From: Thermoplasmata archaeon
GTDB lineage: Archaea; Thermoplasmatota; Penumbrarchaeia; JAEHCK01
Assembly (NCBI GenBank): GCA_020696345.1
Contig: JAEHCK010000012.1
Span: 1-64,000, forward strand
DNA length: 64,000 bases
Direction of reading: 5' to 3'
Part shown: positions 26,827 through 35,606 of the stretch, piece after piece
Layout: each line of letters starts with the position of its first letter
Position numbering within the stretch: position 1 is the first letter of the stretch
Notes under the pieces: generated by a model
Database searches by the model: none
Told to the model about the DNA's origin: nothing
What the model saw: only the letters and a program-made list of their open reading frames with translations
Translations under genes and position numbers: made by a program

Positions 26827-27318
26827 TTACTCCTTTCGTTCCTGAATTATTAATTCAACATTTGTAGTTACCGTGTTCCATGGTGAGCTTCTGCCGCGTG
26901 CACGCGCCCGCCAACCTTCGAATATACGGCCTCTATATGCGGAAATATGTGCGATGCTCATATTATCCGGATCCAATCCCTTATATTCTGCATTATTTTC
27001 TGCAACATTGATCAGATCCAGAATCGCTTTTGCCGCGTTAACTGGGAACTTGCCCGGGCCAAAACCAGAACCTTTCCTGTGGTTGATATGCCGAATATGG
27101 TGCCGAAATCGTACTGCCACCTTCTTATCGACCACCTTTTCCAGATAATTTTTTGCCTTTTCTAAGTGCATACCACGGACTGCTTGGCAAACTTCGATCG
27201 AGTTCTTATACGATATCCTTAGATCTTTACCAATTGCCCGTGCAGTAGTTTCCGGGTCCAGTTCTCGTGAATATCCTTTCATATCTATCACTTCAGGCTT
27301 TTCTATAATTATCCTCAT
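26827..27318 (-). CDS. rpl22: Large-subunit ribosomal protein uL22
   Basis: 163 residues. The C-terminal hairpin sequence [25 protein letters not shown] is the part that lines the exit tunnel. [19 protein letters not shown] is also typical of the archaeal form. It starts inside the end of rps19 (four-base overlap). Confidence 0.95.
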   Translation of the reverse strand: MRIIIEKPEVIDMKGYSRELDPETTARAIGKDLRISYKNSIEVCQAVRGMHLEKAKNYLEKVVDKKVAVRFRHHIRHINHRKGSGFGPGKFPVNAAKAILDLINVAENNAEYKGLDPDNMSIAHISAYRGRIFEGWRARARGRSSPWNTVTTNVELIIQERKE

Positions 27319-27779
27319 TTCAATGGCATAAATTTCGATGATCTGGTCGCACCCACACCGGGGCCGGTATGCTTTACACTCTTTCGAGTCAGGGCAAATT
27401 CGCCAAGATAATGCCCAAGCATTTCAGGCATAATAGTGACTTGCTGGAACTCCTTGCCACTGTGAATTCTGATAGTCCTTCCTACCATCTCCGGTAACAC
27501 GATCATATTTCTGTTATGTGTTTTGATCACGTCATCTGTCCTGCGTAAATGTTCAAGAAATCTTTGTTGTTGGTCAGTTATACCGCGTTTAATTGACCGT
27601 CTGGTCCGGGCATTTAATAGTGTTGTGAACTCTTCAATAGACATTTTTTTCAAATCGTCCATTGTCCTACCTCGATATGTGAACTCTTTTTTTCGCCGTG
27701 TTGTAGCTATTCCTTTTTTCTTTCGTGCTTTACGTCTTGCAGTTTTTGGAGTGGAACCTTTTGCCATTTGTAACACCAT
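27315..27779 (-). CDS. rps19: Small-subunit ribosomal protein uS19
   Basis: About 150-154 residues of archaeal S15-like form. MSIEEFTTLLNARTRRSIKRG and the C-terminal RTIRIHSGKEFQQVTIMPEMLGHYLGEFALTR (in parts) identify it. A second ATG four codons in (MAKGSTPKTARRK) may be the true start. Confidence 0.95.
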   Translation of the reverse strand: MVLQMAKGSTPKTARRKARKKKGIATTRRKKEFTYRGRTMDDLKKMSIEEFTTLLNARTRRSIKRGITDQQQRFLEHLRRTDDVIKTHNRNMIVLPEMVGRTIRIHSGKEFQQVTIMPEMLGHYLGEFALTRKSVKHTGPGVGATRSSKFMPLK

Positions 27780-27812
27780 TCAGATTTTTTTCTAATTAAG
27801 TATTTTGATCAT

Positions 27813-28538
27813 TTATTTCTTCTTCTTTTTCTTTTTCGGACTTAATCGTCCAACCTTACGGCCTGGCGGTGCATGTTTGGAGACAGTGCTTGGTTTACCG
27901 ACATGTTGATGTGATCCGCCACCGTGCGGGTGGTCAACCGGATTCATAGCTACACCAGAAACCCGCGGATATTTCGTCCCCCTGCTTCTTAATGCATTGA
28001 ATTTCTTACCTGCGCGCATAAATGGTTTTTCTTTCCTACCGCCACCTGCCACTACACCAATAGTAGCTCTGCAGTTCGGATTGAACGGCTTGAACTGACC
28101 CGAGGGTAGCTGTACAATGGTTTTGGTGCCGTGACTAACTATTGATGCCATGGTACCGCCGGCACGGACGAATTTACCGCCGTCACCAGGCTGTGACTCG
28201 ATATTATAAACTGGTGTACCTTCAGGAATTTCGTGTAATTGTAGGATATTACCTGGACCAATGTCTCCACGGTCACCAATGCTTATATCTTGATTTATGG
28301 ATAGGCCCTCTGGTGCTATGAACTTGAATTTTCGACCAAGCTTCTCGCCGCTGGTTAGCTCGGCTTTGGCGAGCGGTGCGCTCCGGCCAGGGTCATGTAA
28401 AAGCTCAACAACCTTTCCTTTGGCATGGTTAATGGGTGGATATTTAATTCCATCCTTCCCACCTTTATGCCTATGGCTGGGTGAAGTGTATACACCAGTC
28501 GCCCGACCACGGCGTTGAGCTCCGATACGTTTTCCCAT
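27813..28538 (-). CDS. rpl2: Large-subunit ribosomal protein uL2
   Basis: 241 residues. The peptidyl-transferase-proximal motif VAMNPVDHPHGGGSHQHVG contains the conserved His. The start GKRIGAQRRGRATGVY is archaeal. A lysine run (KKKKKKK) ends the protein. Confidence 0.97.
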   Translation of the reverse strand: MGKRIGAQRRGRATGVYTSPSHRHKGGKDGIKYPPINHAKGKVVELLHDPGRSAPLAKAELTSGEKLGRKFKFIAPEGLSINQDISIGDRGDIGPGNILQLHEIPEGTPVYNIESQPGDGGKFVRAGGTMASIVSHGTKTIVQLPSGQFKPFNPNCRATIGVVAGGGRKEKPFMRAGKKFNALRSRGTKYPRVSGVAMNPVDHPHGGGSHQHVGKPSTVSKHAPPGRKVGRLSPKKKKKKK

Positions 28539-28598
28539 GTTGTCACCTCGAATATTTTCTAATTAATTTTGTAACCTTATAATACTTAATATTAATCA

Positions 28599-28919
28599 TC
28601 AGAATATTCCTATTCTCATACCGATCTCCTCTGCGGAGTACTCGGGTTTCATTTTAATGATGGCATGTTTGCCATCCTTTAGGTGCCTAGTATTAATCTT
28701 ATCGACTTTGACTTTGTATAATTTTTCAAATGCAACTTTAATTTGCTTTTTGTTTGCGCCCCGCGCAACCACGAACTCCAACCTGTTCAAACGCTCCATC
28801 AGGTTCATGGTCTTTTCTGTCACGAATGGATGATAGATAAACTCGAATGGATTCTTTTCCGGGTCTATCCTTTTTAATGACTTTGATCTATTCTTTGCCA
28901 TATCATCACCGATTATCAA
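28599..28919 (-). CDS. rpl23: Large-subunit ribosomal protein uL23
   Basis: 106 residues as written. An internal ATG at residue 7 (MAKNRSKSLKR) is a plausible alternative start. IYHPFVTEKTMNLMERLNRLEFVV and the KVDKINTRHLKDGKH-type C-terminus match L23, which docks SRP and nascent-chain factors at the tunnel exit. Confidence 0.94.
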   Translation of the reverse strand: MIIGDDMAKNRSKSLKRIDPEKNPFEFIYHPFVTEKTMNLMERLNRLEFVVARGANKKQIKVAFEKLYKVKVDKINTRHLKDGKHAIIKMKPEYSAEEIGMRIGIF

Positions 28920-28938
28920 TTATCAATTTTATTTTTAA

Positions 28939-29841
28939 CTACCAATCACCCATCATCTTCAACGCGCTTTCAGTAATGATAGTCAATCTTCCCGGGTCAC
29001 CCCCGGGCGCCAAGTCCTCGATGGACAATGAATGAGGAGTTACGAGGTCAATACCGGATAGGTTACCGATACCTTTTTTCAAAGCATCCATGTTAGCCGC
29101 AATGATCAGAACCGATCTGGGTCTGCGATAGATCCTACCTCGGCACTTTCCTTTGCCTGGACGTACGTGTTTTCCTTTAATAGCACGATCTACATCATCA
29201 AACACGCCGATCTTTTGAAACAGTTCGATGGCGTTTTTGGTTTTTTCTACATTTTCAAAATCGTCCTCCATTATTAATGGTAGAGTTAATTTGTTATCGA
29301 ACCTATGACCGCGTTTAGCAACAAGTTCCGGGTCGGTTAATGCAGCCAACGCAGCTCGTCGCGCCTTTTGGCGCTCTTTATAATTGATCTTCTCCTTCCA
29401 TACCTTGTCCGGGGTAGGTGGGTGAGCCCGTCTGCCGCCCACGTTGTTTGGCGACTCCACGGCACGTCGGCCATCCACCAGCCTCTGCACTCGTGCAACT
29501 CCACGGCCCTTGCCCCAGGTACTGGTAGAATGGCTCATGCCGGAAGTGGGTGATGGTCCGTATGGTTGGCGGCGGTTCGCCCGTGAAGCTTTAACTGCAC
29601 GCCGAATGAGGTCTAAACGGTAAGTCTCGTCAAATGCGATCGGTAATTTGATCTTTCCGGTGGATTTTCCCTTCACCGAATAAATATTAACCTCCTTGCC
29701 ACTAGAGATGAATTTGTTCGGTTTCTTAGTCTTAGTATTAGCTTTAACTTTAACTTTAGCTTTGGCTTTGGCTTGTGAGGACCCCTCAGACTTTTTTTGC
29801 TTACCTTTCTGTTCTTTTTTTGCCGGAGTCATATTACGCAC
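28939..29841 (-). CDS. rpl4: Large-subunit ribosomal protein uL4 (archaeal L4/L1e)
   Basis: 300 residues. The core from about residue 46 carries IALPIAFDETYRLDLIRRAVKASRANRRQPYG (in parts), the loop RLVDGRRAVESPNNVGGRRAHPP, and the C-terminal RSVLIIAANMDALKKGIGNLSGIDLVTP. About 45 N-terminal residues are Lys/Ala-rich. The start overlaps the rpl3 end by eight bases; a second ATG at 29832 is possible. Confidence 0.95.
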   Translation of the reverse strand: MRNMTPAKKEQKGKQKKSEGSSQAKAKAKVKVKANTKTKKPNKFISSGKEVNIYSVKGKSTGKIKLPIAFDETYRLDLIRRAVKASRANRRQPYGPSPTSGMSHSTSTWGKGRGVARVQRLVDGRRAVESPNNVGGRRAHPPTPDKVWKEKINYKERQKARRAALAALTDPELVAKRGHRFDNKLTLPLIMEDDFENVEKTKNAIELFQKIGVFDDVDRAIKGKHVRPGKGKCRGRIYRRPRSVLIIAANMDALKKGIGNLSGIDLVTPHSLSIEDLAPGGDPGRLTIITESALKMMGDW

Positions 29842-30835
29842 CTTGCTTGGATTCTGTAGAAATATAAGTAATTTCAGGTGCTCTTTCTACCTTTACACCT
29901 TTCATTCTAATGGGATCGCGTAATCTGATCAAACGTTTAACCGGTCCCGGGACCGATCCGTGAATTAGAATGTATTTGTTCTTTACAATACCATATTTAA
30001 TGAACCCGCCATTTGGCGTGATCTCCTCGCCGTTCTCACCGATCTTCAGTACACGTTTGTTGTACTCGGTTCTCTGATGATATCCAACTTGCCCAGCCTG
30101 CGGCACTTCGGATAACACATAACTTGGGTGCCATGGACCAAGAGTACCTACCATACGTCTATGTTTACTGTTCTTATGTGTTAATAATTTAACACCCCAG
30201 CGCTTCACGTGTCCTTGAAAGCCTTTACCTTTTGTCACGGCAACCACATCCACCATATTACCTTCATTGGTAAAATCCGTGATATGGATATCCTTTTCCA
30301 TGATGCTTTTGGCAAAATCGATCCGTTCAGGTATGGTTCCTCCGCCAACGCGCAGTTCCATGAGTTCGGGTTTCTTCTTTGGAATACCCTTTACTAATCG
30401 TGGCTGTGTATACGCGATCACACGTACATCATCAATTGTGTACTTATCCAGATCATCCCAGGCCTTTTTATTCTCCTTTTTCTTGGGAATTGGCAGTAAA
30501 CGACTGAGCTCTTTACGAATATTCTTCGACCAGATCTCTTTAATGGTTTTCATACCATACTGTGAGTCTTCATAGAACCTAACTGCTGCCGCGCGCATGG
30601 GTGGGGTCTCCAGAACCGTAACCGGTATTTGCACTTCCTGGCCCGTAGTAGTGCTGGTTGGCCGATAATCCTCGACAAAAGCATGGGTCATTCCTGCCTT
30701 GTACCCCGCAAAACCCTGAAGCTTAGGCTGGTCACCGCCCTCGGGCCATGTGGATAGCCGTGCTGTTTCGCGGCGTGCGCGTTTTCTTGGGCTGTAGCCC
30801 ATGGAACCACGTTTATGATGATGTGGTGCTGGCAT
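29834..30835 (-). CDS. rpl3: Large-subunit ribosomal protein uL3, first gene of the operon
   Basis: 333 residues, the archaeal/eukaryotic long form. It opens with HHHKRGSMGYSPRKRARRE and has FAGYKAGMTHAF and KGFQGHVKRWGVKLLTHKNSKHRRMVGTLGPWHPS (in parts). GGAGGT at 30842-30847 lies 6 nt upstream of the ATG. It heads the 24-gene minus-strand cluster. Confidence 0.96.
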   Translation of the reverse strand: MPAPHHHKRGSMGYSPRKRARRETARLSTWPEGGDQPKLQGFAGYKAGMTHAFVEDYRPTSTTTGQEVQIPVTVLETPPMRAAAVRFYEDSQYGMKTIKEIWSKNIRKELSRLLPIPKKKENKKAWDDLDKYTIDDVRVIAYTQPRLVKGIPKKKPELMELRVGGGTIPERIDFAKSIMEKDIHITDFTNEGNMVDVVAVTKGKGFQGHVKRWGVKLLTHKNSKHRRMVGTLGPWHPSYVLSEVPQAGQVGYHQRTEYNKRVLKIGENGEEITPNGGFIKYGIVKNKYILIHGSVPGPVKRLIRLRDPIRMKGVKVERAPEITYISTESKQGA

Positions 30836-30841
30836 TCTTTG

Positions 30842-30882
30842 ACCTCCATCGAAACATTTCTACATTCGTTTACATTATAATC
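30842..30882 (-). promoter_or_regulatory. Likely promoter and ribosome binding site of the ribosomal superoperon
   Basis: A TATA-like GATTATAATG (about 30873-30882, minus strand) sits 38-47 bases upstream of the L3 start. GGAGGT at 30842-30847 is the ribosome binding site. A transcript starting about 25 bases after the TATA box would have a leader of only some 15 bases. Confidence 0.45.
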
Positions 30883-31257
30883 TTTGTGTGATCAGAGTGA
30901 GATAGCTCCAAATCAATTGATTGGCGAACAAAGGCAAATTTTAATTATTTGTTCTGGTAGTATATTGCACAACAGTATCAATCAATACTGTACCAGTATT
31001 GGGTAATTCACGAGTATTTCTGTTCTAGTCAGTGCAAGCGACCGTTACGCTTATACCGGTTGTAAAAACTTGGACCAACAATGCGATCCATCTCCAATCC
31101 GGTCCTGGGTCGTAGAAATTTATTCTTCTTTACCCAATGCGTATGGTCAACTTCTTCTGAATGTGGGTTTCACTTGATATAAATTCGTGTATATATACTT
31201 TAGGGCAAGCAGCTTATAGCAAAGTAGAATTATTATAGGAAAGTAGCCGTGATGGGT
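30883..31257. other. Intergenic region before the tandem arrays
   Basis: About 375 bases with no supportable gene. It contains an AT-rich stretch and a TATA-like TGTATATATAC near 31182-31192, with no gene obviously served by it. Confidence 0.4.
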
Positions 31258-31365
31258 TGTTGATTGACAGATGCCGGGATTAATTGTTGATTGGCAGATG
31301 CCGGGATTAATTGTTGATTGATAGATGCCGGGATTGATTGTTGATTGACAGATGCCTTGATCGAT
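31258..31365. repeat. Four tandem 27-bp repeats
   Basis: Units lie at 31258-31284, 31285-31311, 31312-31338 and 31339-31365. The first three differ by one to three bases; the fourth diverges at its end. The unit contains AGATGCCGGGATTAAT. There are no spacers, so it is a minisatellite rather than a CRISPR array. Confidence 0.9.
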
Positions 31366-31419
31366 TATCGATTAATTGAAACCTAGTTTTAAAGACAAAT
31401 CCTGGAATCAACTCAGCAC

Positions 31420-31608
31420 CAACCCAGCACGGTATCTGCTCAGCACCAACCCCGCCAGGTATCTGTTCAGCATCAACCCAACACGGCATCTATTCAACAT
31501 CAACCCATCCAGGTATCTGTTCAGCATAAATTCATCACGGTATCTGTTCAACATCAACTCAGCCCGGTATCTGTTCAACATCAACTCAACCTGGCTTCTG
31601 TTCAGCAT
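31420..31608. repeat. Seven tandem 27-bp repeats, inverted relative to the neighbouring array
   Basis: Units start at 31420, 31447, 31474, 31501, 31528, 31555 and 31582, with a partial copy after. Each contains a GGTATCTGTTCAGCAT-like core. The reverse complement of the first array matches this unit at about 18 of 27 positions, so the arrays look like diverged, oppositely oriented relatives. The array ends 25 bases before the stop codon of the nucleotidyltransferase gene. Confidence 0.85.
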
Positions 31609-31633
31609 CAATCAAGCCCACCTACAATACAGA

Positions 31634-32383
31634 TCATTCTTTCCTATTTTTCAACCCCGCCAAAAATGTGCTTGCTTTTAATAGCGTTTCAAATTTACCA
31701 GCATCTGACCAGAAACCTTGTATCTTGAACGCTTTTACCGTGTTGCGTTTTACATATATATTGTTCACATCCGTGATCTCAAGTTCATTCCGATCAGAAT
31801 ATCCGATAGTTTCCACTACTTCCCTGATCAAATTGAAAACATTGTTTCTGTAAAAATAAAGCCCGGTAACAGCCTGATCACTTTTAGGTGTTTTAGGTTT
31901 TTCTTCTATATTAATAACATTATTATTGTCATCCATTTCAGCGATACCAAACCGCTCTGGGTCCGGGACCTCTTTTAAAAATAGAAAACATTCGGATGAC
32001 CTATCCTCGGAAAATTGTTTTACATGTTCTCCGAACGTGTCTTCAAATATATTATCGCCCAGTATAACCGCCATATCATCCTCGCCAATAAAATCCTCTG
32101 CCAAACTAAGCGCCTCGGCGATCCCGCCAGCGCCATCCTGGTAAACATACGTGAGTTTTGCATTGAATATCTTACCAGAACCCAATAGCTTAATAAAATC
32201 ACCCACACTTTCGCCGCCGAGCACGATCAATATGTTTGTGATCCCCGAATTGGTCAGGGTCTTAATGACCCTGAATATCATGGGCTCATCATAGATCGGC
32301 AACAAATGCTTATTCGTCACCTCGGTTAATGGACGTAATCTGACACCGTAACCGCCAGCAAGAACTACACCTTTCAAGGTCAT
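31634..32383 (-). CDS. Sugar-1-phosphate nucleotidyltransferase (RmlA-like)
   Basis: 249 residues, the short RmlA/RfbA-like form. The nucleotide-binding signature VLAGGYGVRLRPLTEVTNKHLLPIYDEPM is nearly complete. GDNIFED carries the metal-binding Asp, and EKPKTPKSD and VTGLYFY are family motifs. It probably transfers dTTP (or UTP) to glucose-1-phosphate, feeding surface glycan or protein glycosylation, which fits the sequon-rich surface proteins. No other dTDP-sugar genes are adjacent. Its 3' end abuts the 27-bp arrays. Confidence 0.85.
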   Translation of the reverse strand: MTLKGVVLAGGYGVRLRPLTEVTNKHLLPIYDEPMIFRVIKTLTNSGITNILIVLGGESVGDFIKLLGSGKIFNAKLTYVYQDGAGGIAEALSLAEDFIGEDDMAVILGDNIFEDTFGEHVKQFSEDRSSECFLFLKEVPDPERFGIAEMDDNNNVINIEEKPKTPKSDQAVTGLYFYRNNVFNLIREVVETIGYSDRNELEITDVNNIYVKRNTVKAFKIQGFWSDAGKFETLLKASTFLAGLKNRKE

Positions 32384-32883
32384 GGTCGTGTTGCTCCGTT
32401 TGTGTTGAATAAATTATTGATATTGTGAAACTGATTTTAATATATAGTATTTTTCTTGTATATTTAGTGATCAATAGTCGAGAGTCTAAAGAGTCAGGAG
32501 TCGACTCAGTAGAATTGATGGTTAGGGAATTGGAAATTTGAAATTGTAAAAGTTAAACTAGGCCAATTTACTTGCTTAAATTGTCTCGCTCTGAAAAACC
32601 CTTCAGCTTTTTCAAAGTTAAAAAAGTAAAAAGTAAGAGTTAATTGTTAGATGGTCAATCGGTCCATCGGTCTATCAGTCTAATGGTCTACCGGTCCGTT
32701 AGTCTACCGGCCAACCAGGTGACCAGGTGACGGGTTGATTAGCTGGCCCTCCACAATTCATTAAATTTTTCAACTAACAAAATAGTACTAGGTCCTTGCA
32801 ACTATAGAAAATCCCCTAAACTCCTATAACTCCCTAAACCCCCATAACTCCCTAAACTAATACTAAAAAAATACAAAATCAGA
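32384..32883. other. Repeat-rich intergenic region
   Basis: 500 bases with no gene. It holds a GACTC-type dispersed repeat (32478-32507), a run of degenerate GGTC-TACC-GGTC words (about 32652-32735), a 27-bp sequence found identically at 60570-60596 (32755-32781), and CCCTAAACTCC microrepeats (about 32812-32866). Confidence 0.6.
32755..32781. repeat. 27-bp sequence repeated exactly at 60570-60596
   Basis: The 27 bases are identical to 60570-60596, and the flanking bases are also similar. Both copies are intergenic and in the same orientation. Confidence 0.85.
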
Positions 32884-33339
32884 TCAAAATCTCATCGAAA
32901 CACAATTACGATCTTGTTCAAAAACGTGGAGTATGTGCTCCTGCTCATCGGTCTGGACCGCCATGGGTATACGTGCACGTACCTGTCTGAGCGCGGAATT
33001 TACCGATTGACCCTGACTTATCAAATATGCTGCAGCCACCGTGCCAGTCCGGCCGATGCCGGCCCTGCAGTGCACCAGAACAGGTTTGAATTTTTCGGTC
33101 ATTGCCTCGATGAAACTTATTATTCTTTTCAACTGTGCAAGAGATGGTGCTGTAAAATCGGGTATGCCGATATTAAGGTGCTCCATACGCCACTCGGCGA
33201 TTGCCTCGGGTTCGGTATAATGCTCCAGCGAAACGATTGCACGAATTCCCTGTGAATAAAGGTCGTCCAGGTCGGTCGGATCCGGGTATCGCGAACCTGC
33301 CAATTTGTTTGCTACGATCCAGTTAATTTGGAACATCAA
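32884..33339 (-). CDS. Dual-specificity/tyrosine protein phosphatase
   Basis: 151 residues. The P-loop VHCRAGIGRTG (about residues 91-101) has the catalytic Cys and Arg of the CX5R family. IPDFTAPS supplies the candidate general-acid Asp. RYPDPTDLDDLYSQGIRAIVSL is the substrate-recognition region of small archaeal/eukaryotic DSPs. It is expressed from its own promoter (TATA at 33371-33378). Target proteins are unknown. Confidence 0.88.
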   Translation of the reverse strand: MMFQINWIVANKLAGSRYPDPTDLDDLYSQGIRAIVSLEHYTEPEAIAEWRMEHLNIGIPDFTAPSLAQLKRIISFIEAMTEKFKPVLVHCRAGIGRTGTVAAAYLISQGQSVNSALRQVRARIPMAVQTDEQEHILHVFEQDRNCVSMRF

Positions 33340-33370
33340 AATCCTCGATTCTGGGTATGTTAAAATTGCT

Positions 33371-33378
33371 ATATAAAT
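33371..33378 (-). promoter_or_regulatory. TATA box of the phosphatase gene
   Basis: TTTATATA on the minus strand lies 32-39 bases upstream of the ATG at 33339. Transcription would begin near 33350, leaving a short leader that includes GAGG about 8 nt before the ATG. Confidence 0.6.
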
Positions 33379-33610
33379 GCTAATATAGTTTTAAAGCAAT
33401 TTTAATTACTTTATGAAACAAAGGGAATGGATTATATGTTGTTGAGAGGGGAATTTGTTATTTGTTGCTGAGGGGGGAATTGGAAGTATGGTCAGGCATC
33501 TCATTCTCTAACCTTTCACAAATTCTGCACATTCCCATATTCAACAATAATAACTTGCAATCCCCTGCTCAGTAATAATAGATCGCATTCCCCATATCTC
33601 ATGATCTATT

Positions 33611-34183
33611 TTATTCCACTGGCTTGAACAGCCAATGCTTTGAATCAACTATTGATCTCATCATGGTTTTGACATACTCGGGCTCTTCCCCGTCCTTCCA
33701 TTTCGGCATCCCGCCGCGCCAGATATAACTTATTACTTCATGGAACTGGTCTTTCGAGAATACATATTCACCGATGGTTATAGTTCCCGAACCTTTCGAG
33801 ATCATGATCTTGATGTCTTCTTGCTTGCCAAATCTTTGAATTATATCTTCCACCACCGACCGGTTCTGAGCTCCATCTGGCTTTTGTCGGAACTCCTCGT
33901 GTTTCTGGGGGAACGGATAGATCTTGTAAACCTCGCCTATGAACCCGGTAAAGATCGTGCCAGAGATCGCACCCATGAGGTTGCCGATATTCTCGGGTTT
34001 TTTGATCACATATATCTCCACCGTGGTCTCGAGATCATCATCAACCGCGGCCCACCCAGATATCCAGCCACAGAGATCGCTGGCGAAACAGAAATAATTC
34101 TTGATCAGGATCATGTCGGTATCGATATTGAAAAATCCGATGGCTATCTCTCCATGGTTCTTGGTATCAAAACTTAAAGGCAT
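33611..34183 (-). CDS. Conserved hypothetical protein, 190 residues
   Basis: I do not recognise a named family. The protein opens MPLSFDTKNHGEIAIGFFNIDTDM and has a Cys/Trp-rich part (FASDLCGWISGW). It also has a C-terminal IWRGGMPKWKDGEEPEYV segment. No signal peptide or transmembrane helix is seen. The N-terminal sentence-like motif feels familiar from uncharacterised bacterial and archaeal proteins, which is memory only. It stands alone, divergent from moxR. Confidence 0.7.
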   Translation of the reverse strand: MPLSFDTKNHGEIAIGFFNIDTDMILIKNYFCFASDLCGWISGWAAVDDDLETTVEIYVIKKPENIGNLMGAISGTIFTGFIGEVYKIYPFPQKHEEFRQKPDGAQNRSVVEDIIQRFGKQEDIKIMISKGSGTITIGEYVFSKDQFHEVISYIWRGGMPKWKDGEEPEYVKTMMRSIVDSKHWLFKPVE

Positions 34184-34352
34184 GGAGAGTCTATAAATCT
34201 TGATTAATATTTAAGAGCTTGGGTGTTGTTAATGTGTTAATCGATGTGAAGTTGAAAATATCACTTAATTGATAGGATGTTCTATTTTTCGATTAATTAT
34301 CAAGATGTTTGATTTATTATTGTTAATTCATTTGTGCATCCTGTTATATAAG

Positions 34353-34436
34353 CGACATTTAGAACATCCCGACATCTCTTCGACATTTAGAACATCCCGA
34401 CATCTCAGCGACAATTAGAACATCCTGACATCCCAG
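34353..34436. repeat. Three tandem 28-bp repeats upstream of the moxR-like gene
   Basis: Units lie at 34353-34380, 34381-34408 and 34409-34436, with a partial fourth. Each carries CGACATTTAGAACATCCCGA, and AACATCC also occurs inverted (GGATGTT) at about 34267. The array ends about 20 bases before the probable TATA box of the next gene, so it could bind a regulator. Confidence 0.85.
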
Positions 34437-34454
34437 CGACATATACAACCTCCA

Positions 34455-34462
34455 ATTATATA
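34455..34462 (+). promoter_or_regulatory. Probable TATA box of the moxR-like gene
   Basis: ATTATATA lies 40-47 bases upstream of ATG 34502 and just after the 28-bp repeat array. Confidence 0.45.
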
Positions 34463-34501
34463 TTCTACATAATCCGAAACGTTTATGTAAAGTATTCAAA
34501 T

Positions 34502-35401
34502 ATGTATCAGCACCGGATGTATACAATGAATAAGAGATCAAAAACATTCACAGGCACCGACAAATACTACCTGGCCGAGGACCTGGGCGAGATCGTGAAT
34601 ATCGCTATGCTCATGGAAAAGCCGCTCCTGCTCATGGGCGAGGCAGGTACAGGTAAGACACAGTTGGCATTCGAGGTTGCGCGTGCGCTGGGTATGCGCA
34701 TCGAGGTTGCGCGGTGTAAATCCACCATGAAAGGCGAGGAGATGTGCTACAACCATGACTCGGTGCTGCGGCTTTACGATTCACGGTTCGGCTCGGGCGA
34801 GACCGGGCGTTCTGTGGAGAAGTTCAATGATTACCTGACCTATGGCCCCATCGGAAAAGCGTTCACGTCGGACGAGCGTGTGGTATTGTTATTGGATGAG
34901 ATCGACAAGACCGAGTCGGATGTACAGGATAATCTGCTGGACGTGCTCGAGGAGAACCAGTTCACAATACGCGAGATCGACATGACCATTACTGCCAAGC
35001 ACCGGCCGTTCATATTCATCACATCCAATGCAAAGCGCGAGCTTTCCGACCCGTTCCTGCGCAGATGTTTTTGTCATTATATTGATTTTCCCAATAACAA
35101 CCAGATGCATGAGATCGTGGGTTTGCATTACCCGGGTCAAAACGAGGTCTTCGTGGATTGTGCACTGAATATCTTTTACCAGCTCCGCGACCTTGGCTTC
35201 GAGAAACCACCGGCCACCTCGGAGTTACTGGATTGGATCGGTGCATTACGCGAGCATGGCTACCGTGCAAAGGAATTGAAAGAGATCGAGAAAGACCTGG
35301 CCACGGTCCCATTGAAGGGCACACTGCTCAAGCGGGTTAATGATATCAAAAAGTTCATGACCAGATCGCAAACGAAGCGAAGACAAGTGTTTAGAGTTTA
35401 A
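34502..35401 (+). CDS. MoxR-family AAA+ ATPase
   Basis: 299 residues; the start may be ATG 34502 or, more likely, ATG 34526 (MNKRSKTFTG). Walker A is GEAGTGKT, Walker B is VVLLLDEIDK, and FIFITSNAKRELSDPFLRRC gives sensor 1 and the arginine-finger region. MoxR ATPases act with VWA-domain partners as chaperones that insert metals or remodel complexes. Here the VWA gene follows on the same strand after 205 bases. The upstream region carries a 28-bp repeat array. The client protein is not evident. Confidence 0.88.
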   Translation: MYQHRMYTMNKRSKTFTGTDKYYLAEDLGEIVNIAMLMEKPLLLMGEAGTGKTQLAFEVARALGMRIEVARCKSTMKGEEMCYNHDSVLRLYDSRFGSGETGRSVEKFNDYLTYGPIGKAFTSDERVVLLLDEIDKTESDVQDNLLDVLEENQFTIREIDMTITAKHRPFIFITSNAKRELSDPFLRRCFCHYIDFPNNNQMHEIVGLHYPGQNEVFVDCALNIFYQLRDLGFEKPPATSELLDWIGALREHGYRAKELKEIEKDLATVPLKGTLLKRVNDIKKFMTRSQTKRRQVFRV

Positions 35402-35482
35402 TTAATGATCTATATTAGGGGTCTGGGGTCAGGAGTTCGGGGGTCGGGGTGCTGAGAATCCACACACCCGTAACTCCCATAA

Positions 35483-35570
35483 CCCCCAAACCCCCCAAAC
35501 TCCCCAAACTCCCTAAACTTCCCAAACTTCCCAAACTCCCCAAACTCACACACTCACAAACTCACACACT
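35483..35570. repeat. Short CCAAACT microrepeats between moxR and vwa genes
   Basis: About nine copies of an 8- to 9-bp unit (CCCCAAACT, CCCTAAACT, TCCCAAACT, CACAAACT). The same words recur near 32812-32866 and, in other orientation, near 53451-53480. The DNA is C-rich on one strand. Confidence 0.7.
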
Positions 35571-35606
35571 TCAAATAAATAATCCATTAATTAAAAGTGA
35601 TCAAAA

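Noticed and set aside
31258-31608. Possible CRISPR array
   Set aside because: Units are contiguous without spacers and no cas genes are in the window.
31376-31681. Open frames on both strands with nine-residue repeats across the 27-bp arrays
   Set aside because: A 27-bp period keeps several frames open on both strands; there is no ribosome binding site and no recognisable protein, so these are by-products of the repeat.
34353-34436. Possible short CRISPR array
   Set aside because: 28-bp units follow each other directly with no unique spacers.
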